Assembly: GCA_001969505.1 (NCBI GenBank)
Contig: LSSK01000131.1
Location: 7,895 to 22,762, forward strand
DNA from: Zancudomyces culisetae
Taxonomy: Eukaryota > Kickxellomycota > Harpellomycetes > Harpellales > Legeriomycetaceae
Reading direction: 5' to 3'
DNA length: 14,868 nucleotides
Part shown: one piece after another, positions 1 to 13,170 of the stretch
How positions within the stretch are numbered: position 1 is the first letter of the stretch
Layout: every line of letters starts with the position of its first letter
The notes under the pieces: model-generated
Seen by the model: the letters and a program-made list of their open reading frames with translations, nothing else
Databases searched by the model: none
Told to the model about the DNA's origin: nothing
Position numbers and translations under genes: made by a program

Positions 1-62
1 AATGATTTCTCCATCCTTTAAGAGTTGATGGCCATTCTGTTGGATAAATCGAGCATGTGGTG
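1..62 (-). CDS. possible partial exon of a gene leaving the left edge
   Basis: On the minus strand an acceptor-like stretch (GATAAAAATAG, ending at 63) is followed by an open frame of 20 complete codons to the window edge, reading PHARFIQQNGHQLLKDGEII. The wording resembles the start of the mature part of secreted fungal glycoside hydrolases (GH5-like proteins often begin F(V/I)..NG..L..DG), but this is recall of a style, not a match. There is no in-frame ATG, so an upstream exon with a phase-1 intron would be needed. A GTAAGT donor occurs on this strand near 275-270, but the open frame before it is not convincing. The next gene (1095) would be divergent to this one. Open for only 62 nt, so it could be chance. 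Confidence 0.3.
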
Positions 63-1094
63 CTATTTTTATCACCATCTAAACAATATTATTGAAAAAA
101 AATATAAGATAGTCTTTCCGGTCCTGTTAGAAACTCTTTTATTTTTTGCCAACTTGAAATTAGTTGTATACCCTTGTAAATTGGTGGTAAGGAGCATCCC
201 AAATACACACAAGACTGTAGGTCGTTGTATTTGACCTATCAAGTTGAAATAAAAATCGACCCTACAACACTTACTAGAAATGAAAACTATATCTAACAAG
301 TACTGAGGGATTGGGTATATTAGGCTCGTACTTTGCACCATCAAATAATAGACTGGGGGGGGGGGATCTTGGGCCAAGAAATTAGACTGATGGTCACCCA
401 ATTTTAAAATCCAATACTTGGGCATCGGAACAAGATTTAGAAAAGTTCTGGTAGTTAAGGATGCTATTCTTCGAAAAATGAGCTGTATACACGATATAAC
501 CTGACTTTTGGCAACTGAACCAACACTGGTAAGGGGAGAGTGGTGGAAGGGTGTACTTTCAGTAAATGAAAGCCAAAAAGATAAAAGTGGTGTACAACCC
601 AGTACTGGATTTACTGCTTTGACTGTATATCATAGTGGGTCTCAATGATAAAGCTTTTACCTTGATAAAGATTCTTTAGCTACGCGTTAACCCTGTGTGA
701 CCGTGACTTTTATGCTCTTTTCCACCACGGTTCATCTTTTATAGTAACCTTTCCCACTATTAAACATGATAAATCCCAAAGGTGGTTGAAATATTTAACC
801 AATGGGGTGGTACAAACGAATTAAAGATGTGTAAATAGGAGAACAAAGAGTTATGAATGTTGAATAAAAACCCACCAATGACCATGGTGTTTTTTTCTAA
901 ATTGTTTGACGATATTACACATTGCTTTGAATACTGAAGTGTTGGAAAAGCGAGATCTATTACATTTTCGAATTGGCAATTCTCACAAATAGGAACTCTA
1001 GTTGAGCATTTATTTAAACCACGTAAATCAGGATTATTGTTTTTTAGATTCAAAGGAATTCTAAATAGCGAGTAAGCAGCGATACGACGAAAAG
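63..1094. other. gene-free stretch upstream of the 1095 gene
   Basis: About 1 kb without a supportable gene. If the left-edge exon is real, this is a divergent intergenic region containing both promoters and perhaps the 5' exon(s) of the leftward gene. Visible items: an 11-G run (355-365), a TATAAAAG-like motif on the minus strand (about 736-744), and one ACGCGT hexamer (682-687). Open frames on the minus strand (72-425 and 760-1146) have no recognisable family sequence and I treat them as chance. No tRNA, repeat family or transposon end was recognised. Confidence 0.5.
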
Positions 1095-2159
1095 ATGGAC
1101 TCTGGACTGATAGGTAATTCCCAGGCCTTGACTTTGCTCCTAGCATTTATTTGTGGTTCGGCGATTACCCTTTATTTTTCAGGCAAAAAAACTGAGAAAA
1201 AAACTGAGAGCTTGAAAAATGAGGAGCATCAAAGGGATATAGAACTAAAAAATGGTAAAGTTAGTAAAACACGGGAAGCAAAATCTGCTAAAAAGCGAGC
1301 AAAGAGCTCGAGTACCAAAGATAAGGTGAAAGAAGCGCCAGGGAATGTCAAAAACACGAAAAATGGCGACCAATCCACCAAAAAAGAGGGGGCTTCAGAT
1401 AATCAAGAGGAGTATGAGATGGGAGCCGCAAAAAGTGGCAATAAGACATCAAAAAAGAATGGAAAGAAGGCCTTGGCAAATAAAAATGATGTTGGTGTTA
1501 CCAGCGAGAATGATCCAAAAGAAACAGCTTCTGTGGAGTCACATACTCATGATGTCGAGCAGAGCGTAAAAAAAACCAAAAAGAAGAAAAAAAGTGCAAA
1601 GAAAAAGCTTGAGCTGACCAATACTGAAGCAGATCATAAGGACGTAGCGCCAGTAGAAAATTCAAAGGAGGCAGGGAAAGATACCGGTGGAGACTGGATT
1701 TTAGCGAGTACAAAACCGGGAAGTTCGCGGGATAAAAGTAAGAAAGTACAGAATGTAAGCAAATCCTCAAAATGGGATACGATCAGACCAGAAGAAACCT
1801 TAGAAGATGCCAAAAGTAGTAATAACGGATTTGCTGTTCTCAGACTAATACCAGATACCACAGAAAGGATTAAGAAACCCAGCTCATCTAGAAAGGATAC
1901 AAAACACAAAGAATCAACTACTTTGACCAAAAAGGCGAGAGAAAATCTAAGGCGGTCAAACAGAGTCAAGGAGGCAAAAGAGGCATTGGAGGAGCAGCAA
2001 AAACAAAGGCGTGAAAAACATATGAAGGACCTGACTAATCTAAGAGTTCAGGAGCAATTTAAGGAGACTCGCGGATCTAGTTCCAGAGGTACAAGTGCAA
2101 AAGCGAACGGTGTACCATCGGGTGCGCATTTGCACAATGGTCGGCTAGTTTGGGACTGA
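1095..2159 (+). CDS. membrane-anchored lysine-rich protein, function unknown
   Basis: A 354-residue protein in a single exon. The ATG is the first after an in-frame TAA about 40 nt upstream, which fixes the start if there is no 5' intron. Residues about 11-28 are one hydrophobic segment (ALTLLLAFICGSAITLYF) followed at once by lysines, so a signal anchor with the rest of the chain in the cytosol is expected. Residues about 30-190 are low-complexity, rich in K, E, S and N, with runs such as KKTKKKKKSAKKK. A DW motif follows (200-201), then a VLRLI patch, then a charged helical stretch (about 277-322, LTKKARENLRR...) and an ending NGRLVWD. I recall fungal conserved hypothetical proteins with this plan (N-terminal TM, VLR patch, LTKK-R-N helix, NGKLVWD end), probably on the ER. 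That is memory, not a search result. The function is unknown to me; lysine-rich tails of this sort could bind RNA or ribosomes, which is inference. Confidence 0.85.
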   Translation: MDSGLIGNSQALTLLLAFICGSAITLYFSGKKTEKKTESLKNEEHQRDIELKNGKVSKTREAKSAKKRAKSSSTKDKVKEAPGNVKNTKNGDQSTKKEGASDNQEEYEMGAAKSGNKTSKKNGKKALANKNDVGVTSENDPKETASVESHTHDVEQSVKKTKKKKKSAKKKLELTNTEADHKDVAPVENSKEAGKDTGGDWILASTKPGSSRDKSKKVQNVSKSSKWDTIRPEETLEDAKSSNNGFAVLRLIPDTTERIKKPSSSRKDTKHKESTTLTKKARENLRRSNRVKEAKEALEEQQKQRREKHMKDLTNLRVQEQFKETRGSSSRGTSAKANGVPSGAHLHNGRLVWD

Positions 2160-2277
2160 TTTTACTTCTTTTTTTTTGCATTTATTTTGTTTTTAATTTG
2201 GTTATGTATGCGTGATTTACTTGATACGTTTTCCATGAGTTTATGAAAGTGTCTAGGAGAATATAAACGCTCAAGAA

Positions 2278-2288
2278 AATAAAATAAA
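2278..2288 (+). terminator. poly(A) signal candidate of the 1095 gene
   Basis: Two overlapping AATAAA hexamers (2278-2283 and 2283-2288) lie about 120 nt past the stop codon, followed by the TG repeat. The spacing suits a 3' processing site, but the hexamer is common in AT-rich DNA. Confidence 0.4.
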
Positions 2289-2310
2289 AATGCATAGTAC
2301 TAGATACTGA

Positions 2311-2311
<1 letters not shown>

Positions 2312-2345
<34 letters not shown>
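2312..2345 (+). repeat. (TG)17 microsatellite
   Basis: Thirty-four bases of perfect TG dinucleotide repeat, 150 nt after the stop of the lysine-rich protein gene. It lies just past a candidate poly(A) signal and so could sit in the downstream U/GU-rich element position. Such a perfect tract is expected to vary in length between strains. Confidence 0.95.
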
Positions 2346-2346
<1 letters not shown>

Positions 2347-3016
2347 AAAGGAGTACAAGTATAGATGCTATAGACTTTTTTTGGGGGAGGAGCTTAAGCT
2401 AAACCATTGGATTCCAACAAATTCTATATTTGAAGAAGGCATAGATACGATTCAGCTGGCACTGAAGAAGGTATTTACCGAAACAAAACAAAAGAAAACA
2501 AAAGGAAAGAAAGGAAAAAACGTATGCTACACACTTGATAAAGAGCGAGAGCAACTTTCTTAGTTTATTTGATCTATAATCAATGAGATACGATTGTTGT
2601 AGAGGAAGGTGGAAAACAGAGTAAGACTGAAAATGGGTTCAAAAAATCAGTGATTGCTTAGTTGTAAACAGGATCAGCGAATAGAGAACTAGAGGTTTAA
2701 TTTGGTATTCTTTCTGTATGGTTGATTGGCAGTGAAATTGGTGGGGAAGAATAAAATGGACTAAATCAACAAAAAAACAAACAAAAAAATAAATAAACAA
2801 ATATGTGAATAAATGCAGTGAAATGGAAAATACAATGTTGAACATTTTGATTGAGGTCTGTCTAGTATAGTATTTTTAGTTTACAGAAGGGAGTTGTTGA
2901 TCATATATACTTAATTTAAAGTAAAGAAAAAACTTTAAAGCTGCAAACTAAAAATAATAAATATAACGATAAAAACAGCAGTCAGGGCTCAAGTGGACAA
3001 CGAAAGAGTGAACTAG

Positions 3017-7420
<4,404 letters not shown>

Positions 7421-8946
7421 TCAGTCGCAACACGTCCTTCTTGGTAATGATTCCCATCAACTCTTGATGCTTTGCCACCAATACATATCGCACGCCCAAT
7501 CCCCTAAATATATCTATCACCAACTCATTCTGTGTGTCTGGGTATACTGTGATTGGACTCGTATCCATATATGGCCTAAAATCCAAATACATTTGCTCGT
7601 TGCCACCTGACTCTTCACTGCCAAAATAGCATTTTATTCGTTTGTCCACCTCTGCTATTTCCCGAATGTTTCGCTCACTCGTCTCCACTCCAAGCCTCAG
7701 ATCCTTACTGTTAATATACCCCAATATCTCCATCCCCTCTGTGTCCTTCACCACTGGATATCCTTGATAATACCGTCCATCGCTTCCTCCAACGTCCCGT
7801 CCCCCAACCATCCGCTCTATTCTTTCCAAAGTTTGTTTGCTCCCGTCTATAAACACCAGTTCATGTACTGCCGTCATTATCCCCTTTGCTGTTCCACTCA
7901 CCCTATACTTTTTCTCTTTGGCCAAAAATGGATATTTATGCATTTCTATTGCGCTCTCAAATATTCCTTCGCGTTCAATATAGCTTGCGACCCATTTGCT
8001 GATTGTCACTGCTACCATCAGCGGAAGGACATATACTAGCGCCCCTGTCACCTCAAACATTATCACCACTACTGTCATACTCATCCTTGTTGTTCCTGAA
8101 AGAACTGCTGCTGCCCCTACTAGCGCGTATACTGCTGGTGTTATGCATCTCACCTCTGCACTACAACTTTGGAATATTAACCATTCTGGATGCGTCCTAT
8201 TTTGTTTTTGTTTTTATTTTTGTTTTTGTCTTGTCTTTTACATGTATCAATTTAATCAATTTAGTTTCAATCATATACCCCTCTCTTTTTTCTTACCTAT
8301 GCATGTGTTCTATACCTAACCCAAGTGCTCTGCCAATACTAGCTCCAATTGCCATCGTTGGTAAGAATACCCCTGTAGGAACCGCCAAACCACATGAAAC
8401 CGATGTAAATATTATCCTCAAAAAAAATGATAACAACAATGATGTTATATTGGTTCCTATCTTGTTATAGCTATATCATTTTTTATTTTTTTTAGAACTC
8501 AATTAATCGATGATCTGTTTCTGATTAACTCTTGTTAGCTTTTTTTTATATTTTTAGCAGATATTCGTTTTATATACTATATTACTATCCCTAAACTTAC
8601 TCGCATAACCCTGACGTATCAGTCACCAAACATTCTGTAAACAAATTCGACACTAGCGTAACTGCATCCGCCCTATTCATCCATTCATATTAATCGCATA
8701 TATACTCGTTTACTACATACACACCCTTTTATATATAAAAATTTCTATATTTACTGTATACTTACTTTGCAAATGGATTAATATGGCATACAATGGCCGT
8801 AATAAACGCCACTGCCACCACTTCCCCCCTCACAAATTTATGTAGGATCGTATTTTGTCTATACTCTACCATTTTCTTGTCTATCTTTACTATCAGTGCT
8901 CCAACAACTCCCTATTTTATAATTCATTCTTTATAAAATCTAATTT

Positions 8947-8975
8947 CTTCTCTCTCTCTCTCCCTCTCTCTCTCC
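8947..8975 (-). repeat. GA-repeat tract in CLC intron 6
   Basis: CT-rich simple repeat on the plus strand, hence GAGAGAG on the CLC sense strand, inside the intron 9066-8912. It is one of several sense-strand purine tracts in this gene's longer introns. Confidence 0.85.
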
Positions 8976-9823
8976 AAAGAAACTTTTAAATTAGTATATC
9001 GATATTAATACAAGTATCAACTTCTAAATGAAAATCTCAAAAATGAAAAAAATAAAAACTACTTACTCCCATGACTCCTAGTAACATGAAAAACAAAAAC
9101 TCAAATGATAGCCACGTTCTTTCGTGCACGTTTTGGAATGGCACTAGCTTCCCATTTCGATACGGATCAAAATACTATTCGTTTTATTTCGTTTTTTCAC
9201 CTGTTAATTTTCACTACACCAGTTTACCTTTTACCATCAAAAATACACACCAACTATCATTATCAGTTATATACATACATATATATATATATAATCTTAT
9301 TCTGTTACCTTTAGCGTCATTGCCGCTACCGCCGCACAGAAAAAGCTGCTCCACATCGTCCGTGGGGGGAAATAATACGACACCACTTCAAAACTAAACA
9401 AAACTCCCGCAATCGGCGCTCCAAACGCCACTGATATGCCTGCCGCTGTTGATGCTGATAGAATCTCTCTTTTAAGAGCTTCATTTTGTCTGATATTATC
9501 AAAAAGCCCACAAAGTAGCTCTCCACAACATGCTGCAATGTGAACAAATGCCATCTCTTTACCTACACTTAACCCACTAGCAACTGAAAGTGCTATTCCT
9601 ACACTCTTTATTATTAGCGTTTGATACCCCAAAAAGGCCCTCATCACAAACCCACTCATTATTGTTTTTAGCTCCGCCATCCCTTGACCTGCTGCGTATG
9701 GTGCATAGTACGTCACCAAAAATGTTGATATACCTGAAAATAACACCTAAACATGTAGTAATACCATTTTTGTAATTATTATTACAATAAAATATACACC
9801 TAACCACATTCTTGTTTGAGCAA

Positions 9824-9880
9824 ACACACACACACTCTCTCTCTACCTCTATCTCTATCTCTCTTCTCTTCTTCTCCTCC
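9824..9880 (-). repeat. GA/GT simple-sequence tract in CLC intron 4
   Basis: On the plus strand a (CA)n stretch (about 9824-9835) runs into CT-rich sequence up to 9880. On the CLC sense strand it reads GGAGGAGAAGAAG, then GAGATA repeats, then GTGTG. It lies in the intron 9922-9747. Confidence 0.85.
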
Positions 9881-10690
9881 TAGTGCCAATATATGATATA
9901 TGCAAATATAATAATAACTTACTGAATCACTTAGATATACCACCAGTTTCAAAAATTTCTCGCCAACCCACCACTTCAGCCCTATCGCTTCGCTCCAGCT
10001 CGACCAATCCTCACAAAAATCTATTCTCAAGCATATATTCCCATATTTCATTTATCAGTTTTACTTATGCCTATTTATCACGTGTACATCTATAGATAAG
10101 CACCCCCCCCCTCTAAATACTCCAAACTAAAGCTGATACTCTATCTTTTTCGTACCTTCGGTCTTCCAACAACAGAATTTCTGATTTAAATAAAACCCCG
10201 TCTTGCAGTACCCATCCCTCAAATCTATAAGCCATTGTGTGGATATGGAAACGCAGGTGGCAATAACACCCACCATAAAACCTATGATTGTTGATAATTA
10301 TACATATGATTACATTTCCCCTGGTTCAAATTGTTCTTGTACAAAAGTTTCTCTTCTTTTTCTTTTATCATACTCACAATAAAAGAAGTGGAAGTAAAAA
10401 GAGATATACAAAAACACTAAAAGACACTAGTATGTTATATCAGAATTGAGTGTTTTCGAATGCGAATTTACCTATTGTCACGACAACTATCCATGTTTGT
10501 GAGCAGAAATAGTAGAATTTTAGCTTTCCAAGTAGTTCTTTCGCTTGCTTCTTGATTCTGGCTTTTCTCATACGCGCTTTGTGATTATCGAATATCCAAT
10601 CTAGTATTGTAAAAGAATAAGGTATTGTTTTTTTTTTTACAAATGTGGCTGTAGGGTAATATTTCCAAATCGGCACGTTATTTTTCTTAT

Positions 10691-10717
10691 CCCTCCCTCC
10701 CTTCTCCCCTCCCCCCC
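10691..10717 (-). other. G-quadruplex-type motif in CLC intron 1
   Basis: On the minus (sense) strand the intron 10811-10601 contains five runs of three or more Gs separated by 1-4 bases (runs of 7, 4, 3, 3 and 3), which fits the G3+N1-7 quadruplex pattern. Because it lies on the transcript strand it could fold in pre-mRNA. Folding is inferred from pattern only. Confidence 0.6.
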
Positions 10718-11010
10718 AAAAAAAAGCTCTAAGCTCTTCCTTGGTGGTTTAATCGTTAAATTAAGCAAGTAAAATTTACTATAATAGTAGTCAAAAAAAA
10801 AACAACTGTACCTATCGATGTAAAATCCTTATACTTAGCTCTTTGAATAGGCCCAGAGGCGAACCAGGTTGCCAAAGAAGTTACGGTCACCTCTGGTGTT
10901 CTATTCGCTCGTAGCTCTCTGGCTCTACTAAAAGAAATTTCTTCCAGCTGAAATTCGTATTCTGCATCGAATCCAGAACTATCCCGGCACTCTCTATTCA
11001 TTTTTTTCAT

Positions 11011-11652
11011 ATGGTTATTCGCATCAAGTAAATCGATTGAGTATTACTCAAGATGGAGGGGGGGGGTAAAACAGTGTTTCGTTATTTTATGACTATAAGA
11101 TAGATATTTGAAAAATACCTCATTTTTATGGTTATAAACAACTGAAAGGGTTCCAAATGAACTAATAAGTACAAAAGTTATGTCAAGAACACAAGTTCAA
11201 AGCACGACTATTGAATTAAAGTATTTCTTGTGCTCTTTGTTTCGCGCCTTTCTAACTTTTTGCCTATTGGAAATATTTGGCTTTTCCAGTAACTTTGCTT
11301 TAAGCTCTTTTTTTTAGCAAATCAAACGATTTTGGGTTTTTCACATTTTCACCACTTCACAAACAACTTGAAGAAATTGAGGTTATAGAATCATCTCACA
11401 GCTATTAATGAGAATGAAGAAGGAATACAACAATAGTATATAAGAATCGAGGTAACGATCTGAACATTAGCAAATCAACATGACATAGAACAGATACGCT
11501 TGAATTAAGCTGTAAATTTGTTTATTACATTATATATTTTACTTATGCTTATAAAACTTAAGTATAAAGTAGAATAAAAGAATAAATACCAATAATAAGA
11601 TGGAGTGCTTTTATGAAAAAAAAAACAAGTGGCCGTAACCTCAATCTAAATC
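11011..11652. other. intergenic region between the CLC and permease genes
   Basis: About 640 nt with the permease 3' flank on the right and the CLC promoter and 5' leader on the left; both genes read leftward. Visible items are a nine-G run (11058-11066), the permease AATAAA candidate (11521-11526) and general AT-richness. No open frame, tRNA or repeat worth calling was seen. Confidence 0.5.
11521..11526 (-). terminator. poly(A) signal candidate of the complete permease
   Basis: AATAAA on the minus strand about 130 nt beyond the permease stop codon, in a reasonable place for 3' end formation. The region is AT-rich, so chance is possible. Confidence 0.4.
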
Positions 11653-13170
11653 CTAAGAGGATGAAAATTCATTTTTATTTTCTTGTTCAGCATAATAGTC
11701 TTCAACATTGTCTTCATCACCAATCTTGGAGTGACGGAATCCATAGCAGAAGTAGATAATCAATCCAAGACCTAACCATCCTAACAAACGATAAATTGTA
11801 TCAGCCCCTGAAAACCCGATCAATGTGATTGAAATGATAGCTCCAAGTGGTGGAAACACATATTGCCCAAATGGAACTTTAAAAATACGCTTCCTGTGAG
11901 GGTCAGTATATCGCAAAACTATTACACCAACGTTCACTGTGAAGAAAGCAAGCAATGTTCCAACTGATGTCATGTCTCCAAGAAAATCTACTGGCAAAAA
12001 TCCAGAAAGAACAACACACAAGGATCCGCAAAGCAGGGTGGGATAGAATGGGGTCTTGAATCTTGGATGCAGTCTGGCGAATACAGGTGGAAGAAGTCCA
12101 TCATTCGCCATAGTCATTAGGATACGTGGCTGACTCAATAGAAGAATTAGGATAACTGATGTCAATCCGGCCATTGCTCCGACTGAAATACAAATTCTCA
12201 TCCATTTTGTTCCGCTAAACCCTAAAAGCGCATTCGCAATTGGCGCTTTCTCATCGATAGCGTAGTATGGGACAATTCCGGTAAGCACAACAGATACAGC
12301 GATGTAGAGTACAGTACAAACAAAAAGGGATACCAGAATACCAATTGGCATGTCTCTTTGTGGGTTTTTAGCTTCTTGTGCTGCAGTTGAGACGGCGTCG
12401 AATCCGATATATGCGAAGAATACTCTTTGGGCACCCTTAATAACACCTGAAACACCATATTTGCCTTCTACACGAGCAGGGACAAATGGCTTGTAGTTTT
12501 TGGTATCGACGAATCGGGCGGCTCCAAAAATAAATATCAAGATGATAACAACTTTAACCACCACCAATACGTTGTTAACCATAGCTGATTCCCTAATTCC
12601 CAAAAGAAGAACAGCGGTTATTACCACCACACTAAGAATTGCAGGTATGTTGATGTAGGCATCCTTTTGAATGCTAAAATTTCCATTTGAATACACTATT
12701 GGCGATTCTGTTGTTTTTGTGTCCAAGGTAACATCAAATACGTCTTTAAAAAAGGCAACCATATAACTTGACCATCCTACAGCGACTGTGGATGCACCAA
12801 CAAGGTATTCGAGCAATAGATCCCAACCAACAATCCATCCCATTAGTTCTCCCATTGTTGCAACAGCGTAACTGTATGCAGAACCAGAAATAGGTACCAT
12901 ACATGCAAGTTCAGAGTACGAAAAAGCGGAAAGAGCGGATACGACTGCTGCGATTATGAATGAAAGAACAATACCTGGTCCTGCATTTTGTTTAGCAGCA
13001 ACACCAGTGAGCACAAAGATACCTGTTCCGATGATACATCCAATACCGATGAATACCAGATCAACTGGACCAAGGATCTTTTTCATCTCACTTGTTGCGC
13101 TCTGTTGCACAAGGGCATCAATGTTCTTTCTTCTCCCCAATCTTCGTAGAAAATCTCTGAATGTAGCCAT
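11653..13170 (-). CDS. cationic amino-acid transporter-type (CAT/YfnA-like) permease
   Basis: A 505-residue, intronless membrane transporter of the APC superfamily, CAT branch, expected to import amino acids by proton symport or exchange at the plasma or vacuolar membrane; the substrate cannot be told from sequence. It has a hydrophilic N-terminus, the TM1 motif GIGCIIGTGIF (42-52) with the substrate-binding GTG loop, PISGSAYSYA in TM3, GWDLLLEY, and the amphipathic signature FFAYIGFDAVSTAAQEAKNP. Hydrophobic segments continue to the end and fit about 12-14 helices. Length equals bacterial YfnA-type transporters (about 460-500) rather than animal CATs (about 620). The C-terminal tail is acidic (DEDNVEDYYAEQ). 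The wording is close to bacterial YfnA proteins, and the gene has no introns although its neighbours SMC3 and CLC have five and nine. A second copy of the 3' end sits at the right edge of the window. Confidence 0.95.
   Translation of the reverse strand: MATFRDFLRRLGRRKNIDALVQQSATSEMKKILGPVDLVFIGIGCIIGTGIFVLTGVAAKQNAGPGIVLSFIIAAVVSALSAFSYSELACMVPISGSAYSYAVATMGELMGWIVGWDLLLEYLVGASTVAVGWSSYMVAFFKDVFDVTLDTKTTESPIVYSNGNFSIQKDAYINIPAILSVVVITAVLLLGIRESAMVNNVLVVVKVVIILIFIFGAARFVDTKNYKPFVPARVEGKYGVSGVIKGAQRVFFAYIGFDAVSTAAQEAKNPQRDMPIGILVSLFVCTVLYIAVSVVLTGIVPYYAIDEKAPIANALLGFSGTKWMRICISVGAMAGLTSVILILLLSQPRILMTMANDGLLPPVFARLHPRFKTPFYPTLLCGSLCVVLSGFLPVDFLGDMTSVGTLLAFFTVNVGVIVLRYTDPHRKRIFKVPFGQYVFPPLGAIISITLIGFSGADTIYRLLGWLGLGLIIYFCYGFRHSKIGDEDNVEDYYAEQENKNEFSSS

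Noticed and set aside
72-425. 117-codon minus-strand frame containing a proline run
   Set aside because: The proline run is only the G11 homopolymer read in reverse and the rest resembles no protein I know.
682-687. ACGCGT hexamer, as in yeast MCB cell-cycle boxes
   Set aside because: A single copy about 400 nt ahead of a gene with no cell-cycle link; SMC3, the plausible target, is 2.3 kb away.
760-1146. 128-codon minus-strand frame overlapping the start of the 1095 gene
   Set aside because: Composition is irregular, no motif or homologous wording was recognised, and it overlaps the well-supported plus-strand start.
2315-2563. 82-codon plus-strand frame beginning with Cys-Val repeats
   Set aside because: It starts inside the TG microsatellite and continues into A-rich sequence with no family resemblance.
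9100-9140. Apparent frameshift in the CLC exon between the FDPYRNG and WLSFEF parts
   Set aside because: It came from misjoining two blocks of reverse complement. Reading 9111-9130 correctly gives VHERTWLSFEF in one frame.
9747-9760. In-frame TAG just upstream of VLFSGI in the CLC gene
   Set aside because: It is the intron acceptor (TTTAG), not a premature stop; the upstream exon ends at 9923 in matching phase 0.
10323-10335. GGTTCAAAT, like a tRNA T-loop
   Set aside because: No matching acceptor, D-arm or anticodon arm nearby, and it lies inside a CLC intron on the wrong background.
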